Source of the DNA: Wurfbainia villosa
Taxonomy: Eukaryota; Streptophyta; Magnoliopsida; Zingiberales; Zingiberaceae
Direction: 5' to 3'
NCBI GenBank assembly: GCA_025175895.1
Contig: JAKLTH010000223.1
Span: 350,001-414,000 of the forward strand
Length of the DNA: 64,000 nt
Position numbers and translations under genes: made by a program
Part shown: piece after piece, positions 47,823 to 57,009 of the stretch
How the letters are laid out: the number at the start of each line of letters is the position of its first letter
Numbering within the stretch: the first letter of the stretch is position 1
Notes under the pieces: generated by a model
The model's input: the letters and a program-made list of their open reading frames with translations, nothing else
Told to the model about the DNA's origin: nothing
Database searches by the model: none

Positions 47823-48065
47823 AGCCCGAGTGCGTATATTTAATTGAGGTAGTGAAAGTTGTCCCCCTGGACACACTTGATTTGCTTATTTAAGTTCGTT
47901 TCGCTTACGGTTAGGGAAGAAATCCAAGCAAGGGAAGCAAGAGAAACTAAAGACTTATTAAGTTGCCGTTAGTAGAACTCTAACTCGAAGAAACCTTGAG
48001 CTTGAGGTTAGACCATGCACTTCCTATAAAGAAATCTATCTCCTTCGAAAAGGGCGCATAAGCCG

Positions 48066-48123
48066 GAGCATATTCCTCTTTTGCCGCTGGTCGAGCATAT
48101 TCCTCTTTTGCCGCTGGTCGAGC
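48066..48123 (+). repeat. Tandem repeat, 27 bp x 2.1
   Basis: The unit begins GAGCATATTCCTCTTTTGCC. The copies at 48066-48092 and 48093-48119 appear identical. Confidence 0.9.
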
Positions 48124-48668
48124 TTCGTACAACTTTTTTAAGAGCGTTTACTTAATTCTACCCTATTCCCATGGACCATCCTTTGCCTTTCCGAGCTCCC
48201 ATCAAAGTGTTCCCCTTGACTTGCAACTCCAAACATCTTCCCAGGAACCCGAAAAAGAGAAGAGAAGGGCCGACTCCTAATTAATAAGTTCATGTAAAGG
48301 GAAGCGCACCTGCTACTATTTTAATGACTCCTTAGGTTAGTGGTGCAAGGGAAGAAATCCAAGCAATAATCTAAGTTTCTTCAGCCCTCAACTACTCGAC
48401 GAAAGAAAGATCAAACAAAGCAACCCTAGTCCAAGGGAAGAAACCCCAGAAGTTAACCCAAGGTAAGGTCCATTAAGGGTCCGGACGGTAAATGCATATA
48501 GTAAGGTGCCACTCACTGCTTTATCCTTAGGAACCTCAAGGGAAGCTAAAGATAAGACACTCCGGTATGCAATGCAATGCGATCAGATTCGTAGCTATTG
48601 GAGTTATGGATTCACTAACCGCTCCGTGGGCGAAGGGAAGCATTCAAGCAAGTCAAGGTTCTAAAAGA

Positions 48669-48688
48669 GCTCGACTGAAAGGAGAGGG
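48669..48688 (+). repeat. Dispersed repeat A, distant copy
   Basis: GCTCGACTGAAAGGAGAGGG is the only copy spotted outside the 33.8-37.3 kb block. Confidence 0.55.
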
Positions 48689-49609
48689 GAGAAAGAGTAC
48701 GCACTCGGGAGACAGAACAGGAGCGCTCGAGCAGTAGTAGGCTGAAGTTGAAGGTCTAGCACGTTGCACTTAAGAAGGTTATCGTACCAGTGCAGTGTCA
48801 TAGTGAACCTTTTCCCTTTCAAGACCCGGCTAGTACAGTACTCTAACATAAGCGAGAGGAAGTAGTTGGTAAGTAGCTCAATCCATTCGCACTACCTAAG
48901 GAAAGGAGTGGTTCAACCTTATCTTATATTAATTATATATAGGACCTGACGCTCAAGCAGCAACATGAGCATGGGGAACCCTTCCTCTTATGGCTCGGAA
49001 GTTGATCTCCCTTAAGATGAATTTAATTCCCTCGGATTCAAGTCAAGGCTAACCCAAAACTATGAAAAGCAGAGGACTGGATTTGCAGCAACGGACTCGG
49101 GCTCCCCAACAGCCGCAGCCAAGGGAAGTTCACCCCACGGAGTTGTCCATTGGGTTTAGTTAATTGGACTATGGTACCGGGAAAACCTTAAGTAAGCCCG
49201 AGCTGTTATATATATAAGTAGTTGCAGGTGACCTATAACGTAAAGCTGAATACAGGGAGCGGGGAGAAAAGATATAGCAAGGAGCCTCTCGGAGCGGTTC
49301 ATTCGTTGCATTCTATTCTTTTAGCTCTGTTATCAAAAGTGTGTTCAATAGGGGAAGCGCACCTTAAGATAAGATTTATATGTGACCTTGGGGAATCTAA
49401 AACTAAGACAACCTAACCGGAGTTATGTGCGTTGGTTAGAGCAACTTATATTCAAGTAAAGGGGAAGCAAACAAACCTTTAAGGTAAGAATTTCCTCAAC
49501 GAAACGCTTTATCCAAGGGCAGCCAAGGGAATTGTGCAAGGGAAACAGTTTATCACCGTTCCGAAGAGCCTTCCCCAGTTAACTTCTTGGGCCCGGCAGC
49601 TGCTCCTAC

Positions 49610-49645
49610 TCCTTAACAAAAACTACAGGTGCGGAAGCAGCCGGA
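49610..49645 (-). repeat. Inverted repeat of 36 bp, right arm
   Basis: This is the reverse complement of 47787-47822 with one T/C difference. The two arms bound a 1.8-kb segment that could invert by recombination. Confidence 0.9.
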
Positions 49646-50737
49646 TATAGGAGCTACAGAAGCACTCCTGGTCCACTCTTGGAATGAACTCGTACCTTTA
49701 CGGACTACTTGAACTCGGGAGAGATCTTTATTTAGAATATATAGATAGAAGTGCCAGGGAGAGGGAGCCAGCCACTAGAATAGTGTTTTATGTTAATGGC
49801 GTTGCATAGAAGTCCTGGCATATGAAAGGGATTCACTCTGAACAGCTTAAGTTGGAGAACGAACAAGAACCATTCAACCATTCAATTCACTCGAAGAAGG
49901 AACTCCAGTCCAAGACTCCCTAACTTACTTTAAACTTGAACTACCCGGAGAACCCTTAACCCTTGACGAAAGCGAGGAACGAGATGAATACACTTGACTT
50001 TCACTACCCTTGCAATAATAGTTGTTGCTCCCCTTAATAAAATAAGACCAGTGCAGTAAAGGGTAGAACACTCTTATTCTGGCTAGGCACCAGTTGATTA
50101 AGAGTTGGTAGCTTGATCGTTATATCCTATCTTATCTTCAGGGACCTTTTTATTGGCTTCCCTAACCGAAGGGAATGTGTTCGAGACTGCCCTTTCCAAT
50201 CATTTACCGAAGACAGAAGATGCGGAGCTTCACGGAACGGGTTATATAATTCAGGGTAGCTACTTCTTTCAATTGCTTACCCTAAGTGAAGGGAATAACT
50301 CATACATTAACCCAACCTTAAATACTTAAGGGAGAAGTGCGAGCGCTTTTGACCATGAACTTGAACTGTTCAGTGAATAGCGTAATTCCTCATCTTCCCA
50401 AGGATTCCTTAAAAGAAGAACCGAAACCAAGCGAATGTAATGTGTCCGGAGAACCTAAACTAACCGAACCGAAGCATATAGTCAGATTTCTTCCCTTTCT
50501 CTTTCCGTCCGGTTCCAGTGGTTCACTTGGCTATAAAGTGAATGGCTTAATTGCAGCAGAAAGGTTTCATTCAATAAGGGTTTAGGTGCCGTCTTTCCAG
50601 TTAACTTCTTGGTCCCTTGGAGTTCATGGTTAGCTCCCGGACTCCCATAAAAGTGTTCCCTTAGTTTTCCCCTTTAGAGTCAAGGGTATGCAATAGCTCG
50701 AGCGTATACGCGAGAGGGGAGAGTGAGCTCAGTGCTC

Positions 50738-50819
50738 GGTACGAGTGAGTTAGACGGGGTAGTAGAATTCCCTAGCTTACAAGGTTAGAGCCATAGGACA
50801 AGGTACGAGTGAGTTAGAC
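50738..50819 (+). repeat. Direct repeat GGTACGAGTGAGTTAGAC
   Basis: It occurs at 50738-50755 and 50802-50819, 64 bases apart, identical over 18 bases. Confidence 0.85.
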
Positions 50820-51140
50820 TACCCGTTTAGGGCTAATTGCAAGGTGAGGTTAGGAGCGAAAGAAAGGGGAAATAAACTAGTACATCTTCCCTTGAGCTTC
50901 CCTTCGGATAGTAAAATAGCCTTCGCCTTCGGTAAGGTTTTTATTGTTACTTTCACACTTCCCTAACCACCTCAGAAATAAGTAAGTAGCCCAGCAATTC
51001 AAACTTAAATACGTGAATGGCCATCGGGACTTAACTACTTATAATATATCTTAGCTTAGGTTCATCCCCTAGAAATATATAGTTGGAAGGAGGCGTCTTA
51101 TATGCCTAAATATATTTGACACTCCAACTCCAGTATTCAA

Positions 51141-51191
51141 CCAGTATTCCTATCACTTCACTTCCGGTGCCAGTATTCCTATCACTTCACT
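51141..51191 (+). repeat. Direct repeat, 22 bp, 29-bp period
   Basis: CCAGTATTCCTATCACTTCA plus CT occurs at 51141-51162 and 51170-51191. Confidence 0.9.
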
Positions 51192-51574
51192 GAAACTTCC
51201 TGATGGACTCTAAGGCAAGAGGGCATTCTATCACTCCCGTACGAGGGAAGCCGACCGGGAAGCCTAACTCACAAGTTTAAGTGCAAGGTCCGGTCTCAAC
51301 TTACTCAACTTAAAGCATTAAAGGTAAAGCTCAATCAACTCTCGGGTTCAAGGTCCGAAGACAAGTTAAAGGGAAGCTTAGGTGCATACTATTTTACTAT
51401 AAGTGTTCAAGTCAAGGTTAGAGTGAGACTAAGAGGCGAACCACTCCGGTCCGGTTTGAGAGTACATCTTCTCTTCCCTGAAACGCTTTCCGCGGCAAGA
51501 GCAATAGGTTACGGATACCCTTGCAATAATCTAAAAGAGAAGAGAGACCTCCCCAAACTAAGACACTAGCACCT

Positions 51575-52084
51575 ATGGAGCTCAAACTGAATCTACATCT
51601 TCTGCTCACCTTGCATTTGATCCAACCTCGGACCGGACCTTTCAGTCTCACACGTCTTCCTGGAGATCTTAAACTTCAAGTACTCCAAACCGAAAGGGAG
51701 AGGTCAAATCACTCCAGTGTTTGGAAACGCTTCCTCGTACGGCACATACTTGAATTAAGAAGCAGCTATTTAAGCTTGCTTTCTTATTCTATTGGTTCGG
51801 GTCTGACCTGGCTTTGCGTGCCTAGAAGTAGAAGCGTTGCCTTCGCTAGCAGCGATACATCGATCCACTACTCGCTAAAGAAAGAAAGAAATACAATAAA
51901 GCTACAGAAAGAATACTTGAAAGCTACAGCGCGACTGACTAAGACCCCACCGCGTTCTCTTGAAAGAATCTCGTTCGAACCCATGATCCGTCCACTAGAT
52001 CCTTGTCTAAACGGAGACGAGGTCAATTTACCCACCTTTAGCCCTGGTAAGGGGGTCAAGTGGCTCATCTTTCTCTTATTATAG
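51575..52084 (+). CDS. Unrecognised open frame, 169 codons, probably fortuitous
   Basis: This is the longest ATG-started frame in the window. The predicted protein is basic and rich in Leu, Ser and Arg. It has a leucine-rich start, a moderately hydrophobic patch around residues 63-83, and a Lys-rich stretch near residues 108-125. I recognise no domain and no mitochondrial family. A rough calculation with a stop in about one of eighteen codons predicts roughly one frame of this length by chance in 64 kb on both strands. The opposite strand is also open in places, as expected of stop-poor DNA. No promoter motif lies close upstream. It is listed because it is the longest, not because coding is likely. 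Confidence 0.12.
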   Translation: MELKLNLHLLLTLHLIQPRTGPFSLTRLPGDLKLQVLQTERERSNHSSVWKRFLVRHILELRSSYLSLLSYSIGSGLTWLCVPRSRSVAFASSDTSIHYSLKKERNTIKLQKEYLKATARLTKTPPRSLERISFEPMIRPLDPCLNGDEVNLPTFSPGKGVKWLIFLLL

Positions 52085-52729
52085 GAAGGATGCTTCAACT
52101 TTTCCTCCGATTGCATGCAGTACTCGATCCAGCACGAATAATAGCGCAGATCTGGTCCGATCAAAAGTTCCCGAGCGATGAACTGACTTTCACTTTATTA
52201 GATCCAAGTGCTAGACCCTACTCTGCTCTGATGAGCTCGGTATATAGAGTAGATCTGACCAACAAGACAAATAGGTAGGCAACAAGGGTAGCGAGGGCCT
52301 ATATAAGTAGCTCGTTGAACGAATCAGCTTTTGATAGCTCTGTTGAAGGCAGGCATGGGAGGTATAGGCATTTCAAGAAAGCGGAGAAGCTAGTTCACAC
52401 TAAAGAAAGCAACGAAGCTAAGCTAGTTCACAGTTATTAATTTAAACCCGCTAAGGGGCGGGAACATTATTATTCAAAAGCCTACCAAGGGAAAGGAGCG
52501 ACCAAACCAAGTAAGTAAAGTAGAGAAGAGCGGAAGGGATTTAAGGAACTTCATTTTAGCCCGCAGGACACAGCTATTTTAAGGAACGAGCACAGCGACG
52601 TAAAAACCAATGCTTCTATATCCATTCCTAAAGGGGACTGCTGCGAACCTTCTATTCCATTCCGCCCGGGGATCACTACTGCAGCGAAGTAAACCCACGA
52701 ACCCAATCAATGCAGTGAAAGGAGCAATC

Positions 52730-52894
52730 AAGTATCCGCTCGGGGGGTACCCCTCTTGCAATGCCAAGAAAGAAGTTGCTCGGGGTGTGGTACCTCTGTC
52801 AATAAAGTATCCGCAAGGAAGGATAGGAAGGCTCGCATGGGAACTCATATAAAGTATCCGCTCGGGCAACATGCCAATCATCCGCTCGGGCAAC
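52730..52894 (+). repeat. Interspersed short repeat AAGTATCCGCTCGGG
   Basis: Copies lie at 52730-52744, 52805-52814 (partial) and 52852-52870, and TCCGCTCGGGCAAC recurs at 52881-52894. Confidence 0.8.
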
Positions 52895-52924
52895 GAAGAA
52901 TGAATCCACTGACGCTTCTACTAG

Positions 52925-53008
52925 ACGCCATCCCTTAACACGAGTCTACGCCATCCCTTACTTAACTAGTCTATGCCATCCCTTAACTAGTCTACGCCAT
53001 CCCTTAAC
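52925..53008 (+). repeat. Four-copy tandem array ACGCCATCCCTTAAC
   Basis: Copies start at 52925, 52948, 52973 (ATGCC variant) and 52994, spaced 21-25 bases and separated by TAGTCT-like linkers. Confidence 0.9.
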
Positions 53009-53147
53009 TAGGTTCGAGGCAACGAAAGAGAATAATAGTTGTGACCAATAGAATAGGGAGCACCTAAGCTGGTAGTTCTCTTAGCTCACTTATCAATTAT
53101 CAATGATCACTTCTTGAATAAGGCAAGGAAAACCCATGAGATGGCAT

Positions 53148-53311
53148 TCCAAGCAACGAAGCTACAATAAACCGGGATGGTCTTAGGAGGGGGAAATGCC
53201 ATAGGAAGGGTCAACCTGGGAAGTGAGTGAAGGGAGAAGGCGGGATGGGGGCAGTGGTGAGGTCCAAGCAACGAAGCTACAATAAACCACCTGAGGGGGA
53301 AATGCCATAGG
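53148..53311 (+). repeat. Two-part direct repeat, 26 + 19 bp
   Basis: A 26-base block (TCCAAGCAACGAAGCTACAA onward) occurs at 53148-53173 and 53263-53288. A 19-base block (GAGGGGGAAATGCCATAGG) follows each, at 53187-53205 and 53293-53311. The gap between blocks is 13 bases in the first copy and 4 in the second, so an indel has occurred since duplication. Confidence 0.85.
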
Positions 53312-54383
53312 GAGGAAAGGAACTTTCAACTCCTTATTAAGGCCCACGGAGCGGTAAGGAAGGAGCGCGTGACGACTTGATTAAGACAAAAGAAAGACCT
53401 GTTTAGTGGTCAAGGAGCATACATGCCTCGGAAGGGTATAGATTGTTGGTACTACCATACTGTACTGCGCTTGACTTGCCATGCCGGACATGCCCGATAA
53501 AAGGATCTTCTGAGTGCTTTGCTGTCGAAAGAAGGACCCTCTGAGTCAAAGGTATGATTCTATTTACGACCCTACTGAAGAGTTGGAAGTCAGGGGTCGT
53601 AAGCGTATCCAAGCAGGAAGTGCCCGGTTATTTATTTTATTGTAGTGGCGGCTTAAAGGCAAGGTCGGTCAATCAGTATAGTATGCCTTTTTCGTGAACT
53701 ACATGTTCTCTACCAATCTAATCTGCCACTCTAAGCTAAGCCCTCTGAGTTGCGAGGCCTTGTGACCGTGGAGAATTCTCTGTCCTTGCGTAGCCTTTCT
53801 CTGTCCCTTATCTTAACCTTGAGCTCTTTGCTTGGCGTCTGCATCCGATCGATAGGAGATGCGAAAAGGGGAGATCGAGGAGTGATGAAAGGCTCACCTA
53901 ACTCACAGTGCGAAAGCTATACTTCGCCGGCTTAGTCTTAGACTTAGGCACATAATTTGGTAAAACTAAACTGGTAGGCTGCTCAAAGGTCTACGCTCCT
54001 ACTAGTCGAGGGTTGAAGTGAAGATTGAAGTCTGGGAATGGAAGTTCTGAATAGAAGATTGGAGTGCAACTTCTTGGAAGTTCAGTTCTTCATTGAATCT
54101 TTCAGTTCGGAATCCAATTCAAAAAGAGGATAAAGAAGTTCGCAGTGAACCGGGGAAGACCCGGGAAGCAAGAAAGCAGTAGCGCACATAGTAGCAAGAG
54201 CAGTAGAGCAGCGCCCTAGGGAACGCAAGCAAGCCCAGATCGAATGCAAGCAGAAAGCAGACGAGGATAAGTTCGCCGGAGCCAAGCCACGTATTTATAT
54301 AACAAAGCCATTCGCAAAGAAAGAATATAATAGCCGAAGCAGACTCAGACTAGGGCTAAAAGTGGTCTGCCAGTTCGCTGGCT

Positions 54384-54460
54384 TCAATTTCCTGATGCGC
54401 TTGTCAGATCTCAATTTCCTGATGCCTTGATCAGATCTCATCAGATCTCAATTTCCTGCT
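54384..54460 (+). repeat. Triple repeat TCAATTTCCTG / CAGATCTCA
   Basis: TCAATTTCCTGATGC and TCAGATCTCA alternate. There are three copies of the first, the last truncated, and an extra tandem copy of the second. Confidence 0.8.
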
Positions 54461-54649
54461 CGGTATGTCAGTCATGTCGTTTGTTAGAATAAGATCGTCT
54501 CGTATCTTCTTCTTAAGTAAGCTAGTCTAAGCAGAGAATCACAAGTAAGCTAGCCATTTCTATTAGATTCAGATGGGAAAGGAAGTCTTTAGTTCAATAA
54601 GAAAATCGAACGGCAAAAAGGGGATATGTAGGGACCACTGAACCGAGGA

Positions 54650-54832
54650 TCAGAAGCCATGATTTTGTGAAACTAGAGAACCTGGGAGGAGCAGAGCAGC
54701 ACCAAGATTAAGCCCAATGATGCCTGAAATAAGCGCTAGAAACCACGGAAGATAGGCTAGTATAAGAAAGCCCACGCCCACGAGAAAAGAAAAAAATAGG
54801 TAAGGACCAGAAGGAGAGGGAGTCACATCCAC
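54650..54832 (-). CDS. Unrecognised short hydrophobic open frame, 60 codons
   Basis: After a short polar head, the frame encodes two near-continuous hydrophobic stretches (about residues 11-32 and 33-52) rich in Leu, Gly, Phe and Ala, like a two-span membrane peptide. The start overlaps the first copy of a perfect 22-bp tandem duplication at 54811-54854, so the start region is recently rearranged. No homologue is recognised. It may be a purine-tract artefact. Confidence 0.1.
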   Translation of the reverse strand: MDVTPSPSGPYLFFSFLVGVGFLILAYLPWFLALISGIIGLNLGAALLLPGSLVSQNHGF

Positions 54833-54854
54833 AAGGAGAGGGAGTCACATCCAC
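54811..54854 (+). repeat. Perfect tandem repeat, 22 bp x 2
   Basis: AAGGAGAGGGAGTCACATCC plus AC occurs at 54811-54832 and 54833-54854, with no mismatch. Confidence 0.92.
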
Positions 54855-55293
54855 ATAGAGACGCCATTTGAATAGCTATAGCTCTTGAAGCGGGAGGGGG
54901 GAGAGGGGAGTGGATTGTACTTTTACCTGCCCAAGTTGGAGCAATCAGCCCTGGAAGGGAAGGGACCTAGGTCTAGCACTAGTTGGAGCCTGCAACCATA
55001 AATCTGTCTTGGAGGGGTGCCTAGGGCTGCCTTTCTTTTCTTTTTCCGGAGCCAAGCCAAGCTTTTAAGGGACCACGACCGGGCTAGCAGATGGAGCCTC
55101 CTTAGAACCTCCACGCCCCTCCTACTGGGCGAAATACTAGACTGGCTTCGCTCCATTCCCATTCCATGGAGTTCACTTCTGACCTTATTCCTTTTCGCTG
55201 ACATTTGAGTTTTTGCATACTAAGGTCGCTTTACCTAGCCCCACCTATATGCGTCGGGTCTGACCTTGAACCTAGGTCGGATTAGGCTTGACA

Positions 55294-55331
55294 GCGCGGA
55301 CTATAGGTCTATAGGCGCGGACTATAGGTCT
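55294..55331 (+). repeat. Tandem repeat GCGCGGACTATAGGTCT
   Basis: Copies lie at 55294-55310 and 55315-55331, with a 21-bp period. Confidence 0.88.
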
Positions 55332-56223
55332 GATTGGGCTTGACGAACGAGCCACTTCTCCAACACAGCACGAACGAGCCACGGCTTTCTTCTATTCTTT
55401 TAGCTATTCGAGGCACGCCACGGCTTTCCTTGCACATGGGGAATTGGTGCGAGCTCCCGCTAAAATAATGGTTAAGAGTTGTATTGTAATATAATAAGTT
55501 GCCCCGGGAATCTTCCTCGTTCGTTGGTCAATGACTCCGTCGCTCCACTGAGTTTGAAGTGAATCTGATTAATGACTCCTAAGTCTGACTCCACTGAGTT
55601 CAATCAATAATATTCATTCCGGAGTGCTGTGCTCCACTGAGTTCATAGCGAATCTGGCGGGTTCGGGTTCGTGTCGGCGGAACGAGGAATCTGACTCGCT
55701 CAATAGGCTTTGTGCTGCGCTCGTTCCTCGTTCGTTGGTGCGTGCCCTACCTAACTAACGTCACGTTCTTTCTTTAAAATCTAATCTATGCTGCTATCTG
55801 GCTTGGCATTTCAATTTCACAGTTCAGTTGAATGAATGTCATGTCTTTATATTATAATATAATAAAGAAGTTCAACTTCTGATCTTACTAAGCGCATCAA
55901 CCCAGCTGAAGTGCTTTCTGCAGCATGGATCTTGCCCCATATTTTCGTGACCCAACTGATGTGCGCTGCTTCGTTACTTTCTGCATTCGATCTGGGCTCG
56001 GCATGAGTTCCTCGCGGGTTCAATTCCCCAATTCATAGCTCTCCACTGAGAACGAGGTGAATAGTGGATTAGGAATTCGTGATGATAACGAGGTGAAAAA
56101 ATAATGTAATAGCTCAGCTCTCCGTGAACTGATAGGTGAGTAGTGTAATAGCTCTCCGTCGTGAAGCAAATAACGAGGAGAGGAATGAGCCAATCAAGAG
56201 TAATTGAGTAATTAATTGGATTG

Positions 56224-56251
56224 GCAGGTCGGTCGGGAAGAATTCCCTCAA
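56224..56251 (+). repeat. Direct repeat of 28 bp, copy 1
   Basis: GCAGGTCGGTCGGGAAGAAT onward matches 56606-56633 with one change. Confidence 0.85.
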
Positions 56252-56605
56252 GCAAGTTGGCTCCCTCAAGCAGGGGTTAATAAGGCGATGCCAACCCTAC
56301 TTTATTCTTTTCACCCGGGCGGGTTTAAATTCAAGGAAAGTCGCGGACGAGGGCTCCGGAACCGGGTTTAGTCGCCCATGGAGACCCGCTGCAGCCTTCT
56401 CGACCAGAGATCGGTTAGGGAATGAAAGAATGAGATCGGCGCATTTACTTAGTCAATTCAAGAGAGGGAGGAGACTTCGGACGGAAAGTAGTCTGAGGAT
56501 GTTCGAACCTACCAAAGCAATTTCTGTGTTTTCAAGGCTTTTTAGGCAACTTTTGAGTAAATCAATATTGTACCGGATCGGCCTGTTTGGTACAAGTCCA
56601 TCATT

Positions 56606-56678
56606 GCAGGTCGGTCGGGAAGAACTCCCTCAAAAGTAAGTCGGGGATCGGATCACTCCCTCAAAAGCAAGTCGGGGA
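56606..56678 (+). repeat. 28-bp repeat copy 2 plus a nested duplication
   Basis: 56606-56633 matches 56224-56251. Within and after it, a CTCCCTCAAAAGTAAGTCGG-type unit occurs at 56625-56647 and 56656-56678 with one change. Confidence 0.85.
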
Positions 56679-56901
56679 GAACTCCAGTCGGGATCGCATG
56701 CGGGTCCACTTCACGGGCTAGGGTCAAGTTCTCGCTACCCTCCGCTATTATAAGTGTGATGCCCGAGAGCCGGAGATGAACTAGAAGTGAGAAAGGAGGG
56801 AAGCGACGTAAGATTCATCCGCAACACCTATTTCACTGTGCCTGGTGGAGATGAGATATGAGGATCAAGCCTGCCTGGCATATGCAAGCAAGAAGTCAGT
56901 G

Positions 56902-56998
56902 CACAATAATGCTGATCAGTCTGCCCTGGCCGTCACAATAATGCTGATCAGTCTGCCCTGGCCATCACAATATATAATACCGATCAGTCTGCCCTGGC
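56902..56998 (+). repeat. Three-copy tandem repeat, 32-bp period
   Basis: CACAATAATGCTGATCAGTC onward occurs at 56902-56930 and 56934-56962 (identical). A diverged third copy at 56966-56998 has a small insertion. Confidence 0.9.
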
Positions 56999-57009
56999 GT
57001 GATCAAGCA

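Larger units (their letters stand above)
47830..52700. other. Spacer with its own recurring phrases
   Basis: No gene is recognised. Phrases recur here more than elsewhere: AAGGGAAGAAATCCAAGCAA (47918 and 48348), CCCTTGCAATAAT (50008, 51519) and AGTTAACTTCTTGG (49578, 50599). This suggests local duplication. Confidence 0.5.
53320..56840. other. Spacer with many small duplications
   Basis: No gene is recognised apart from weak open frames. Besides the listed repeats, CCACTGAGTT recurs three times between 55545 and 55645, and GCCACGGCTTTC recurs at 55379 and 55418. Confidence 0.5.
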
